Part shown: positions 50,627 to 62,000 of the stretch, one piece after another
How positions within the stretch are numbered: the stretch's first letter is position 1
Layout of the letters: each line of letters opens with the position of its first letter
NCBI GenBank assembly: GCA_012295275.1
Contig: CM022673.1
Location: 26,274,761 to 26,336,760, forward strand
Length of the DNA: 62,000 nucleotides
Direction: 5' to 3'
Source: Chrysomallon squamiferum
Taxonomy: Eukaryota > Mollusca > Gastropoda > Neomphalida > Peltospiridae
Program-made: the position numbers and the translations under genes
Notes under the pieces: model-generated
Told to the model about the DNA's origin: nothing
What the model saw: the letters and a program-made list of their open reading frames with translations, nothing else
The model's database searches: none

Positions 50627-50784
50627 GAAAATTATACATCATATTTATGATTCAAGAGTAAAAGTGATATAAGGAAAAGAACAACCAAAATTTTTAAAAT
50701 AATGTAATATTTGTTCTCATATTTGTATTAATACCATAGTATTTCAGTTGTTTGCATTTTACCATCCATGGCTTTAATTCTGAT

Positions 50785-50818
50785 TTTTTTTTTTTTTTTT
50801 TTTTTAAAAAAAAGAAGG

Positions 50819-50898
<80 letters not shown>

Positions 50899-50903
50899 AA
50901 AAA
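50785..50903. repeat. Poly-T/poly-A palindromic tract
   Basis: About 21 T are followed by A8, a short GAAGG break and then about 75 A. The junction can fold back on itself. Tract length may be unreliable in an assembly. Confidence 0.9.
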
Positions 50904-51289
50904 AGAAAACCTTGCCGAAATTTTGCAAAGCTAATAGGACACTGAATTATGAAAAGGCCTTCGTGCATTGAAGAAATAACTTAATCAGTAATGTCAGTAA
51001 TTATAATACCGTGTTCCCAGGCTATAAACACGTGTTCGTATTAAGAGACTCAAGTTATTCGATATTTAGTGACTGCAGTATACTGGTACTAATACACAGT
51101 GTACTGTCTGATATACAAATGGCACAGATAATTGCTCAGGATAAAGATTTTCATGCAATATGCACAAATGGAATTATAGTAATTAAATTAAACATTTTTC
51201 TTGTACTTGTATTTAAAAAAAATTAATTCGAAATATTTTTGTGAGGTGGGAGTAGAATTTGGTGTGTTAATGATTATTATAATGTGTAT

Positions 51290-51367
51290 TGTTGTGTTGT
51301 TTTTGTTTTTATTGTTTTTTTTATTATTATTATTATTATTATGTATTTATTTATGTATTTATTTATT

Positions 51368-51415
<48 letters not shown>

Positions 51416-51420
51416 TTAAT
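51290..51420. repeat. (ATT)n/(TTTA)n low-complexity tract
   Basis: (TTA)n at 51321-51341, (TTTA)n and (TTA)n to 51417. Confidence 0.85.
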
Positions 51421-51571
51421 AAATTAGTCGCGGGGATAAGTTAGAATGGGAAATAATAATTTAAAATAAGCAGAGTTACAATTATTATATTGTCACGAAA
51501 AGGTTTCTACTGAAAAATTACTAATAAATTTATTAGTAATATTTAATCCAATCACAGTTCTTAATCTACAT

Positions 51572-51588
51572 GGTAGGGGGCGCTGCCT
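51572..51588 (+). promoter_or_regulatory. CTCF-like site
   Basis: AGGGGGCGCT at 51575-51584 is identical to the core of the CTCF consensus (CCAnnAGGGGGCGCT). It lies in AT-rich DNA between the convergent amine receptor and minus-strand genes. The outer part of the consensus is only partly matched. Confidence 0.3.
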
Positions 51589-51599
51589 TAGGGCGTACA

Positions 51600-52375
51600 A
51601 ATATTACTGTCAATTTTCTCGTTGTATTCGGGATTCGATTACCTAAATTAAGTTAATGTTATAAAACAAACCGAACTGGGCCTATTGGAATTCCTGTTTG
51701 TTTAGCTGTTTTACATGATAAGAATATGGTTTTATAAATAGCAGATTCTGTTAACTGAATCCTTTCATTTTTAGATGAAGACACCAGAAGGGTAAACCGG
51801 TATTTTACTGTTGTAATCATACTAGTTAATTTAACTTTGAATACATAATAAACTTTTAAAGAGAGCAACAATATACGTCAGCAAAAAAATGAATATAATA
51901 AATTAAAATAAAATAAATAATATGACGGTGCCCTCTTTAAAAAAATAATAAAATATAAAAAATAAAATGAAATAAAATAAGAAGAAGAAGAAGAAGAAGA
52001 AAGATATAGAGAAAAAAAAAGGAATTAAAATCAGTAATGAACTTACACCAATTATTATTAGGAAATAAATCATAGAAAACAAATGAGATTAATAACATCT
52101 GACCAATTCTTGCAAATGCATCCTCTTTGTACATTAGTTAATTCTGAGTAAAACACATTTGAAAAAAAATTAATCTTGTTGCTCGACAGTGATAGAAAAA
52201 AAAGTTATTTAGTTATGCATAAAGTACTTCTATTGTATATTTGTGGTTCACTGTGTTCCACATTGATTTATCAATGCCATCTCTAATGAAACATTTTGAT
52301 CGTGACAAGGCGGTTCATAAAAAGAATCGGTGACGAAACTGTTTTCTACTCGGTTGAAAATGAGTACAAATGAAT

Positions 52376-52412
<37 letters not shown>

Positions 52413-53438
52413 TCTAGGAAAAAAGTCGCAGAAAAAAAAAAAACTCGAGGAAAATACCCAATTTTTAATTAAGAAATATGTTAACAGGTTTTTTTGTTAA
52501 TGTTCTTTGATTTTATTATTCTGTCACCGAGTTGTGTATTTTGGACGTGGGTTTGATCTGGGGCGTGGTTGTGGGGTTGAACTGGTTTTTACTGCTCTCT
52601 CTGTAAGTCTGTTATCACAGAACCTCGACAGTTACAACTAGATCTTGTGACGTATTTCCACCACAACTTTGTGTTGCGAGTTGCACGTTTGGTATACATG
52701 AACCCATCATAACAGATTGTGTTACCTCCCTTATTCCATATTAAACATACTTCTGATACTAGAGCAAGCTGGAGAATATATAGTGAAACACATTTTAACC
52801 TGGGACATTTTATAAGTCATTTACAATAGGAAGCCCTTAGTTTAAATCTCTCATAATGAATAAGCTAGACCCAAGCATCAACCCTGCACAATCTGAAGAC
52901 TCTTTCTTTAATCTAGCCTAAGTGACCTAATCAATACGTTTAACAATTACACCATGCATACTATGATGCCACTTTCGATACTGTAGAAACCCGTACATTT
53001 TGTTATATAAAAACTGTGACTCTTTTACCTTTGATTTGTTTTCCTATACTAAACTGTAACTTTTTTTTGTGACTTTTTTTCCTATCACTTTTTATTTTAT
53101 TTTTATTATTATTTTTTTTTTTTTATAAATAACAATTCACCCTGTATTTGAAGAAGGCTATTACAGGATACAAGAAATACATCAGTTTTTCATCAAGCCT
53201 TTTTGCTGGTGTTATTGTTGCTGCCGTTGCCTCTTATAATGAAATAAATTTCATTTAGAAACACTAATGTCCACCTCTACTTTCATCAAGTAAATGAAAA
53301 GAATGAAAAGAACGATTTGTATACAAATATTTATTTATTATTATATATGAATTCTGTAGCAATATATAATTTTGCAATTAAATTAAACAACATACAGTAA
53401 ATCTGGATTATTAAACACACACAAAAACGCACATGTTT

Positions 53439-53495
<57 letters not shown>

Positions 53496-54594
53496 CGTAA
53501 GGAGATATGGAATGGTTAAACGGTAAAAAATTAATTACAAAACAATAATAATAATTATTATTATTATTATTAAAAAATAAATAAGAAAGCCATTTTAATT
53601 TATTCTTGACAAAACGGAATATTTTTGAAACTGTCAATAAATCTTTTTTACAAAATATCCATTCTGTGTATATCGGTGATAAATAACAAATGTCTAAATC
53701 ATAATGTTAAAAGTTATGATCAACTTTTTCTGTTAGAAGAAAGAGTTGTATTATTCATCAAACATTAAGACTTCGACTAAAAATGATATAAATTTGTACG
53801 AGGTTAAACATACTATATGAGGTAATTTGTTTTGTTTTTTTATTATTATTATTGACAGAGTATTCCGTTTTCCCGATATAAAATACTTCAACATTTCGGT
53901 TATCTCCCTTAGATAATATTCGTATCTACTTCTAATATTTAAAAATTCAGTGATTAATATAATAATGAAATTATTTATACACGTCTATTTATAAATATCT
54001 CAGATATGAATAAATAATAACAAGTTTTATAATTATATTGTCAAGGCACTGAAATGGATTCTAATTATAGTAACAAAAATAATTTTTGCAAACGATAATT
54101 TCTGAGTGTCTGCGTGCTTGTGTTTCTGTGCATGTATGTACAAATTTTCAGTCACATAATTTCACCAGTGCATCACAATTCAAGTGCTTAATGATTATAT
54201 ATTGTAGTATTCTTATCTTTAGGAGGAGTAATTATATTCTTGTTTAATGTCACTTTAAAATATTTGTAAATCTATCACAAAAAATTTCGTTTCAAAAGCA
54301 AGTCAGAAGTATTGTAAAAATATCATTATTTATTGAATTATTATTGTTATTATTGTTGTTGTTGTTAATTAAATAATTTTATTTCGTTTACTGAAAAAAC
54401 ATTCGAAAATAAAAACAGGTTATTACTTAGCTTCTTTTATTTTTTGGCAAAATTATTTTTGCACATAAAATGTTAAGATTTCTGGGGGTAGGTTTTGTTG
54501 TAGTTTGTCAGGGTTTTGGGGGAATGGTTGAGGGAATTATTTAGCAATCAAAATCAGTTACTAATACTTTTTAAATTATAGCTGACTATCATTA
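51600..54594. other. Intergenic DNA downstream of both convergent genes; no gene seen
   Basis: (GAA)n at 51980-52001, (CA)n at 52380-52407 and 53443-53488, AT-rich sequence elsewhere. Dispersed motifs GTTACCTCCCTT (52721) and GTTATCTCCCTT (53899) occur here. Part may be 3' UTR of the minus-strand gene. Confidence 0.55.
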
Positions 54595-54631
54595 TCACTC
54601 TTCTGCTCCTGAACTTTCATCACCATGGGAA
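54595..54631 (-). CDS. Candidate alternative last coding exon of the minus-strand gene
   Basis: On the minus strand TATTTTTTCAG precedes 54631. The following 37 nt, joined in phase 2 to a possible donor (AG|GTCAGA) after 55478, would replace the last six codons (RSDAI-stop) with SSHGDESSGAEE and a TGA at 54595-54597. The phases fit exactly (total 3615 nt, 1204 residues). It is a prediction without transcript support. Confidence 0.35.
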
Positions 54632-55197
54632 CTGAAAAAATAAATCAAAATATCATATACAATTATAGTTCACGAATGTAAACTGACACTCAAACTGTGG
54701 GCTATTAAATATTTATAGATAATTATTATTTTACATTTTCATGGATATAAATAAAATAATAATTGTAATATTTTATTTAAATATTAATTATGTTGTGATT
54801 TTTAAAGTTAGTTAAATACTTATTATTACATTATTAATGACATGGTATAAAAACAAAAGATTAAATTAAAACAGGATATTTGTTCAGTTTATTTATTAGC
54901 AAAATGAACTTAAAAAATATAAAATATTTAGAAAAAAGTTAAAAAACAGGGACAAGTTTAAATCTTGATCCTGAGAAAATGTAATATGTTTATGACTGAG
55001 TGCACATTTGTTAGGATATAGTGAATATATAAATATAGCACGGATGTATTTAGTTATAAAATAAATGTGATAAATGTAACTTTTTTTTCACATTGGTCAA
55101 ATGTTTCAGTAATATATTTAATTTTAATCAATAAGTATTTTAATACTTTTAATACTGGAATGAGCTAATGATATTGTGTTTTTCATTATCAGAACTG

Positions 55198-55199
<2 letters not shown>

Positions 55200-55258
<59 letters not shown>
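55200..55258. repeat. (CA)n microsatellite
   Basis: About 58 bp of pure CA downstream of the stop codon of the minus-strand gene, in its probable 3' UTR or last intron. Confidence 0.95.
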
Positions 55259-55262
<4 letters not shown>

Positions 55263-55461
55263 TAAGGCTTGTTAAAGTGGAAATGCATTATTTAAAATTT
55301 TAATGTATAAATAATAAATGAGTTAAATGTACATGTTTGTACAAACAAAAAATTAAAATCTATGAGAATAAACTGCTATTTGGTACATTGTTCCCAAACA
55401 TTATTTCTCTTTAAATTACTGTTTATAAAATATATTTCTCTTTTTTACAGTGATACATAAT

Positions 55462-56779
55462 TCAAATAGCATCTGACCTTGCAGTCAAACGTGACTGAAA
55501 TGAAACTGGCTGTAATCCGTTTGGTCCATATATTTTCATGGTTGTTTCATCAGAATGTACATGATGACCATTAACAGTCACTAAGTCTCTGGACTCATAT
55601 CCATTCACTTCCAGTGTCTTCATATCAGCAGTGACTACCGCAGGGATGTCTCTGTGATCTCCCACCTTGATGTGAGCAGCCATGTTTGTTTTGGCAGGAG
55701 AAAGTCCATTGCTGGAATCGTCCTCATCACTCGAATAATACACAGGATTGGTTTTTAGTTTTGGTTTGTCAGGAACAGGCGGCTGTGTTTTCAGTTCTTC
55801 CTTCACAAGTTCACTTTTAGCACTGTGTTTAAAGTCCTCCAGGAGTTTGGGAAACATTGGTTTTTCAGCAGGATTAATTAAATTGTTGCATCCGTAGCCC
55901 AGGTAACTTTGTTCATTTGACGGGTAGACCCCGAGAGGAACTTTTTTCAAATAACCCACCTGGGCTTCTTCGACCGAACTGGCTGCAAATACTTTTGATA
56001 AATCTGGTCCAACTGCTGCTCCTGCGGACATAGCTTTCACATCAAATGGAGAGGGAACGTTTATGGAGTTGAGCAGATATGCCCACTGGTGGGTGGTCGA
56101 TGGTGGCTGTATTCCGTTCATCTTCATCACATTACTGAGGTAGTTGATGTCAAATGAATTTAAGTTTGGAACATTTCCATTGATATGAGGAACATTCATG
56201 AAAGGCATTGAAAAATCCTGTGGATAGGGTGCAGGGTTCACACCAGATGAAATAGCTTGATGTTGGTTCAAACCAGGGTGGTTGAGTCCATTTATTGCAA
56301 CGGAGTTCATGACTTGAATCCTTCCTGGTGCAGGCAGTGCTGCAGCTGAGAGTGATACTCCATTAAAGGCCTGTGATTGTTGCTGTTGTTGCTGCAGAAA
56401 TTGTAACTGCTGCTGCAAACGAGCAGTCTGCAATCGCTGCAGCTGTTCTTGGTTTTCAAGTGTTTTTAATCGTTGTAGTTCTTTTTCCATCTCTAACTGA
56501 CGTATTTTTTCCAGTTCTATTTGGTGCTCTTTTTCATGTATCTTCTCAGATATCAGCTCTTGTATTTTTTCTGTATCCTTCTGAGATCTGAACTTCTTCT
56601 TGCTGTGTATTTTTGTCGTTGTCATTTCTTCTTCGTCCTGAGAATCTTCAAAATTACTTTCCTTGTTCCCATTGACATAGCCCAGTTCTGTTTCTGTCAT
56701 GTTTCCTGATGATCCAGACAACCTCACATCCTCTGCAGAATCATCTTCATTAAACTCCGCAGTCTGGTATATGGATTCT
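55462..56779 (-). CDS. Minus-strand gene, coding exon 2 (terminal in main form)
   Basis: The acceptor is TTCTTCTCCAG ending at 56780 (minus strand). The exon is open to TGA at 55462-55464. It starts RESIYQTAEFNEDDSAEDV and ends SFQSRLTARSDAI. Confidence 0.9.
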
Positions 56780-56949
56780 CTGGAGAAGAAAAACCCCACA
56801 AATAAAAAGATACATTTTATTAAATTAAAGCTCTTATATTATAAACAAAACAACAACAAAAAAACTCAAATAAATAATGATTTTTATTTTTTATTTTTCT
56901 ATTATTATTTAATATATATATTTATTTATTTATTTATTATGGTTATTAC

Positions 56950-57031
<82 letters not shown>

Positions 57032-59755
57032 TAGATTTCCAATTTATGACAGCAAGGTATAACAGTATAACAATAAATTCATCATGTTGTTTATTTACTA
57101 TAAAGTCATTTTGTAAATGCTTAATTCGTGGTTATTTTAAGATTACATTTTAGGATGTTTATGATTAAACTAACTTTAAGATGCAAATTTTTTCAGTACT
57201 ATTTGTTGCCTTTTATATTGTTTAGGTGTATTCTGTTGAAAATTCTTTGAATAAATACCAGAAATTAATCTACAACCTTCAGAATAAGATAAAAAAAATC
57301 ATAATTTAAAACAAAAAATATTCAAGTTCTTTTTCATGTTTAGCATAGATCAAAGATATTTTACCAAAATTAATATTAGTAAATTTATTTTAAACAAGTT
57401 TGTTCATTCACAAAGAAGATGATTTTTTTTATTCAATTGATGCTTATTTTACAAATAAACTAAAAATACAATAAATTACCTGTTATTGACATGCCCATTT
57501 TCTTTTCCTTTAGAATGTTTTGCAGAACTTCCTTTCTTTTCAGAAGCTAGCTGCCAGTTGATTGGTGTGTCATGATCTCCATTTGTCAAATTCTGAGACT
57601 TTGATTTCAGAAGTTTTCCTGAAGCATTGCTTATTGATCCAAAGGCATTCTGAACACTTTTGCGAATATTACTCTTAAACTTTCTTATGCTACCGTATTT
57701 ATGTTTTTCATCACTGGAACATTCACTTGACTTTTTATTGTATTTTCCTTTCTTCTGCTTGTCATTACTTTTTAAATCTTTGACTTTTGGTGGGATTATC
57801 GACGATTTAAATCCTTGCGACGTGTGTCTCATCAAACTTGGCATCCCAGGGTCGTCGATGTCATCATCAGGGTCAAGGTCATGTTCGGGCGTCCATTCAT
57901 CAGAAAATACTGATGTGTCATTTGATTCACTTGTTTCATCTTTATCCTCTTCTGATGGATGTTTATCTTGTTCTTGCTTCTCTTTGTGCTCTGCCAACCA
58001 CTTCTTATCCAGATCTCGACTCATTTTCTTTAACAGATTCACAGCTTCTTCTTGTTTTTGCTCAGACAGTTTCATAGCATTTTGCTTTTCCTTTTCCTGC
58101 AGTATTTTGTTTCTTTCTTGTCTTTCCTCGTAAGCTCTTGCTAACTGTTCCTTGAACAGATCCTGAGGACTTTTAGGCTTTTCTGAAATTACTGACACTT
58201 TTGGTTTTTCATGCTCAGAGTCATCAGAATTGTTCTCATCAAGAGAATTGGTGATGTCCTTGGCGCACACTGTTTCAGTATTCCTTGTGTCTGAAGATGA
58301 TGATGCCTCAGCATCTTTATTGTCTGATTTTTCTGCTGACTGACTGACAGTGACATTCACATTTTCTACAGCATCAGACTGTGGAGATGAGGTTTTATTC
58401 TGTGAGTTGTCTTGTGACTGATTGTCAGTGACATTCACATTTTCTATAGCATCAGACTGAGGAGATGACATATTATTCTGTGAGTTGTCTTGTGATTTCA
58501 ATAAAGCATCAAGCTTCTCTAAAGCATCTTGTTCTGCAGAATTTTTGGACGTGTCTAAAGAAACATCCTCTTTCTCTGTATTTTTAGTAGTTGTCACAGA
58601 AGAATTAGTGTCCTGCACAGTGGTTGCTGGAGAAACAGCAGTGGAAGATGTCTGAGAAATACTAGGAGGTGGAGGAGCCATTTTATTTTTGCTGCTAGTT
58701 GTAGAAACTGTGGAACATATCGATGACTTTCGTAGAAAAACATTTTGAGGTACAGTTTTGGAACACACACTGTCCATGTTGTAATCAATAGGAGGTTCGT
58801 CTTCTTGAGCGCAAGCCCTATCTGAAGACACTGGAGGTGGTGGTGCACGTTTCTTTTTCTGTTTGCTTACACCAGCATCGGAACTTGTAGTACTTGTACT
58901 CCGCGAGGAAGCACGTATGGAGTAGTGTCTGTTAAAAGGTGAATCCTGTTTGTTGGTATTGAGATCTTCACTCATTTGATTCAGATTGATCCCAGTGTTC
59001 CTTTCAAGTTCCTCCATGTTTGTTTTTCTTCTGTACTCAGCCAGCTGAGCATATGTCATATTGTAAGAAACATCAATGTCAAATTTGTTTTTAATCGGTA
59101 GTGATATGGCACTGGGTAAAGGATTTCCGCTTGGATTTTTGCGCCACTGGTCATACAGGTGTTCTCGCGGGTCTTCGAAGATTGTGTTTTGTTCATTCAT
59201 CAGACTTCTGGTAACCGAGTGATTTCTTCTGTGTCCTTTGTCTGATGCAGAGGCAGACCTGTCCAATGAGTTTGACCTCTTCAGGCCACCATTTGCATTA
59301 TTTCCTTTCTGTGAAATATTAGAAACGTCTTTGTTATGATCACCTGATCTGTGACTGTCCTTGCTGGTCCTGGGAAGTGTTGTGACTTCTGCAACATCCT
59401 TACTGTCACCTTCTTTCTCTCTGTTTTCCTTCTCACTCTCTCCACTTGAAGCTGTTTCCATGGACAGATCCAAAAACTCATCATCATCATACTTCTGTGG
59501 AAAGATGTCTGCAAACTCTGGATAAATTTTCGATATCTCCTGAGAGACTGGCCTGAGTTTTTTCTTTGGTAAAATTCCGCCAGGCATGACCAGGTTTTGT
59601 GGAACCACATAGCTGGGAGTCCTCTGGATGGCAACAGGAGGAGGTACTGTTGGTGGAGATTCAGGTCTTGGGGGAGGAGGTTTCTTCTCTGGGAGTGGGG
59701 CAGCCTGCTGGTTTCGAGGAATTGTTTGAATGTGAGCACTGCCTGACTGACCCAT
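55462..59755 (-). CDS. Large disordered coiled-coil, proline-rich protein, family not recognised (2 coding exons)
   Basis: Exon 1 is 59755-57480 and exon 2 is 56779-55462, joined in phase 2 (AG|A) with GT-AG sites, giving 1197 residues. The ATG has a strong context (ACACCATGG). The N-terminus MGQSGS fits N-myristoylation. Then come proline-rich motifs (KKPPPPRPESPPTVPPP, KKKRAPPPPVSS, KMAPPPPS), a conserved-looking segment EHLYDQWRKNPSGNPLP to YAQLAEYRRKTNMEELERN (about residues 200-255), a 26-residue tandem duplication (about 421-472), a charged helical region (QLARAYEERQERNKILQEKE), acidic DLDPDDDIDDPG and a basic RKFKSNIRKSVQNAFGSI. Exon 2 adds a Q-rich coiled coil (ISEKIHEKEHQIELEKIRQL to a QQQQQQ run) and a low-complexity tail. 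A membrane-anchored cytoskeletal or signalling scaffold is possible, but this is inference; no enzyme domain is seen. Confidence 0.88.
56780..57479 (-). other. Intron of the minus-strand gene
   Basis: 700 bp with TTTA/TTA repeats (56880-57028), otherwise AT-rich. Confidence 0.85.
57480..59755 (-). CDS. Minus-strand gene, coding exon 1 (758 codons)
   Basis: It runs from ATG at 59755 to the donor AACAG|GTAATT at 57479. An acceptor-like ATTTTCAG upstream of the ATG (exon start at 59789 or 59781) suggests at least one non-coding 5' exon further right. Confidence 0.9.
58340..58495 (-). repeat. In-frame 78-bp tandem duplication in exon 1
   Basis: Two copies, 58340-58417 and 58418-58495, encode QDNSQNxxSSPQSDAxENVN plus VTxxQS. 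The copies differ at only a few sites, so the duplication is fairly recent and has kept the frame (26 residues each). Confidence 0.9.
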
Positions 59756-59789
59756 GGTGTTGCTTCATAAAACCATCAGTTCTGAAAAT

Positions 59790-62000
59790 CTGAAAATATA
59801 GATAATATATATATATATATATATATATACATAGACACACACACACACACACACATTTATATCTATATCTATATATCTATATATAAATTTTTAACAAAAA
59901 TCTACCATAATCACATCTCAAATTGGAGATAATCATCATTTAATGTACGTAAAATTAATCACCAGATAGATTCATATTTTTCTTTGATTAAATTTATCAT
60001 AGATTCAACAATTAGCATACTCTGTTTTAAAAATTTGGTATGTATAAAAGAAAACTAAAAAAATAATAATACAAGACTTTAACTGTCACACCTAAACTCA
60101 ACCAAAACTTCATGTAAATGTAACTTCACCTAACCCAACCCTTCCAAACACTAGACATCAAACAGTGATCTGAGCCATGACCAAAGGTGTGACAGTTTTC
60201 TACAATATCAAATACCTTTACAAAATCAAAAATTTAAATTAAATTCTTTCAAATAAGCCATCAGTGTCTTCATGTTTATATTTGAACATGTTAACTTGAA
60301 CTGCTATTAATCTCTGATAGTGTAAAACTTTCAAAGATTTAAAACTTTTCCAGATATTGAAAAAAACAAAAAAAAAAAAAAAAACAAGCAAAATAGTAAC
60401 AAACCTGGGATATTATATATAAACAGAAAATAAAACAACAAATGACAGTAGGTGCTTAACCATCACAGTTTTTAACCTACTGAAAAAAAAAAAACTAAAC
60501 AGGAACTGAAAACACTGCAAGGAAAAATGATTAATACCACAGGATTAAGGAAATGAAGAAATGATTATAAATATCACACCTGTAACATAATCACCTGTAA
60601 CCATAAATGACATCCTTTAACCACACTACTAATTCAAAAAAATATATATATTATATATAGATATAACCAGATGCTGAAAGAAGATAAATCCTACACAACT
60701 TCACTACTACCATGCACCAGTCTTACTATAAACATAGCAAACCTAAGCCAAAACACATTCACAGCAGATAAATTCCATTCAACAGGTTATTAAGAATGTT
60801 GAGCACCTGTCACCAAACTTCATTAATATACTCACAGTGCTGAACCTGTCTCAGCATGTTTCACAGAGCTCTTTCAAAGTAAACCAGGGACACATGTAAC
60901 ATCAGTATCCAAGATTATTAAAACAACAAGCAAGGAAAAGGCAAAAGTTTTTACTGTTAAGTCTCACAACAAGTACAAAATGTCTGCCTGCTTCTGATTT
61001 AACCCTGCTTGACTGCTTCTGAACCACTGTACCATGTCTTGTGTGATCTTTTGTGTGACTACAATACCCATCCCAGGACACACCACATGACAATGCTGCT
61101 AAATTTAGACCCAATCTTAAAAGCCCATCTTTGAGTAGGCAAACAGGATTCTCATCCTAATAATACAGCCTATTGTCTGGACATGCATTCATATATATAT
61201 ATATATATATAAATGCATACATACATAAATACATAAATATAAATATATGTGTACATGCACATATATATATATACTCATAGGGACGACCCACCCAACCATA
61301 TACATCCTATATTTATGTACATATATGTATGTAAGTTTGTGTGTATAATAACATGTACAAACAAACACACACATTACACACACACAAGCAAAACTATAAA
61401 GACACACACACAGACACACACATAAAACTACAAAGACATACATACCCACACACATGATGATTAATGTAAAAGTTTCTTCCTTTTAACTGGTATGTCCTAA
61501 CTTCCTTGTAAGACATGATTATATAAACATGAAACACACACCTACTTCCTTGTAAAACACATCTAGGTAAATGAATCAACATAATTAAAACCCAGTGAAA
61601 CTGTTTAATCCCTAATTCCTTAATTCCAGATGCTTGTTAAGAATTAAAAGATTACAGCAACAAATAAACAGACTGAATCATAGCTTATTATTATTTAGAT
61701 TATTCATTCATTGTGTAAGGTTTTTTTTGTTGTTTTTTTTAATTCTATATTCTTCTATTGTAAATATAAGAAATTATTTTGCTAAAAATTTGTTTTTTTA
61801 AAAATAAATTTAAAATTAAAGATTCAAGCTCATCTTTAGGACAAACAAAGTCAGCACAATCCTACATTGTCACTGGTAGAAATGATTACCACAAGAAAGA
61901 AATATTTAACAATCCACAGTTTTATTAATATATTTAAGGTGTATGCAAATATGAATAAAGTTGAGCATACCTGAACACAGAGCCTTAACCAAAACATTCC
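59790..62000 (-). other. Upstream intron or 5' flank of the minus-strand gene; no coding exon seen
   Basis: (TA)n and (CA)n at 59803-59856, poly-A at 60367-60384, (TA)n at 61194-61211, imperfect CATA/CA repeats at 61212-61455. Since an acceptor lies just upstream of the ATG, this is likely intronic on the minus strand, with the first exon to the right or beyond the window. Confidence 0.55.

Noticed and set aside
57660-58133. 157-codon plus-strand frame (Cys/Ser/Leu-rich)
   Set aside because: Antisense shadow of the Ser/Lys/Glu-rich minus-strand exon.

Overview
The window looks like animal nuclear DNA, most likely from a mollusc or another lophotrochozoan. It has spliced genes with GT-AG introns, two neuropeptide/amine receptor genes of invertebrate type, AT-rich non-coding DNA, and very dense simple repeats: (CATA)n, (CT)n, (CA)n, (TAA)n, (TA)n and GATA/GACA tracts. 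The exact group (gastropod, cephalopod, bivalve) cannot be fixed from the sequence alone. No bacterial operons, CRISPR arrays, rRNA or convincing tRNA genes were seen. Most long open frames are stop-free tandem repeats and are not genes.

Layout. (1) 87-5427 (+): the 3' part, seven exons, of a class B (secretin-family) GPCR of the CRF/DH44 receptor type, from TM3 to the C-terminus. The last 24-25 codons of the tail lie inside a 35-bp minisatellite that continues to about 6060. (2) 6.1-29.4 kb: a long intergenic region of microsatellites and poly-A/T tracts. It holds a decayed pogo/Tigger-type DNA transposon (11590-12249), a 95-bp dimeric satellite (17.6-18.0 kb), a 1.9-kb minisatellite whose every unit resembles a 3' splice site (18605-20472), and several non-repetitive islands that could be regulatory. 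(3) about 29.4-43.6 kb (+): a two-exon aminergic class A GPCR, closest in motif to 5-HT4/trace-amine-type receptors. It has a probable promoter and non-coding first exon near 29.5 kb, exon 1 at 31067-31486, an 11.45-kb intron, and exon 2 at 42938-43589. Exon 1 carries a one-base frameshift in an otherwise well-conserved receptor. (4) 43.6-54.6 kb: intergenic DNA with a non-autonomous hAT-like element, a near-perfect 21-bp inverted repeat and a CTCF-like site. (5) 54.6-59.8 kb (-): a two-exon gene for a roughly 1200-residue, mostly disordered protein with a myristoylation-type N-terminus, polyproline motifs and a Q-rich coiled coil. I do not recognise its family. (6) 59.8-62 kb: its upstream intron or 5' region.

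The two receptors are both GPCRs of neuroendocrine signalling, on the same strand, but nothing in the sequence shows that they work together. The third gene converges on the amine receptor. I found no undescribed multi-gene system. The most unusual items are the paired arrays of splice-acceptor-like minisatellite units (one inside the amine receptor intron), the receptor tail invaded by a minisatellite, the 42-nt TM7 exon behind a very weak splice donor, and the matched sequence blocks about 85 nt upstream of both amine receptor exons.
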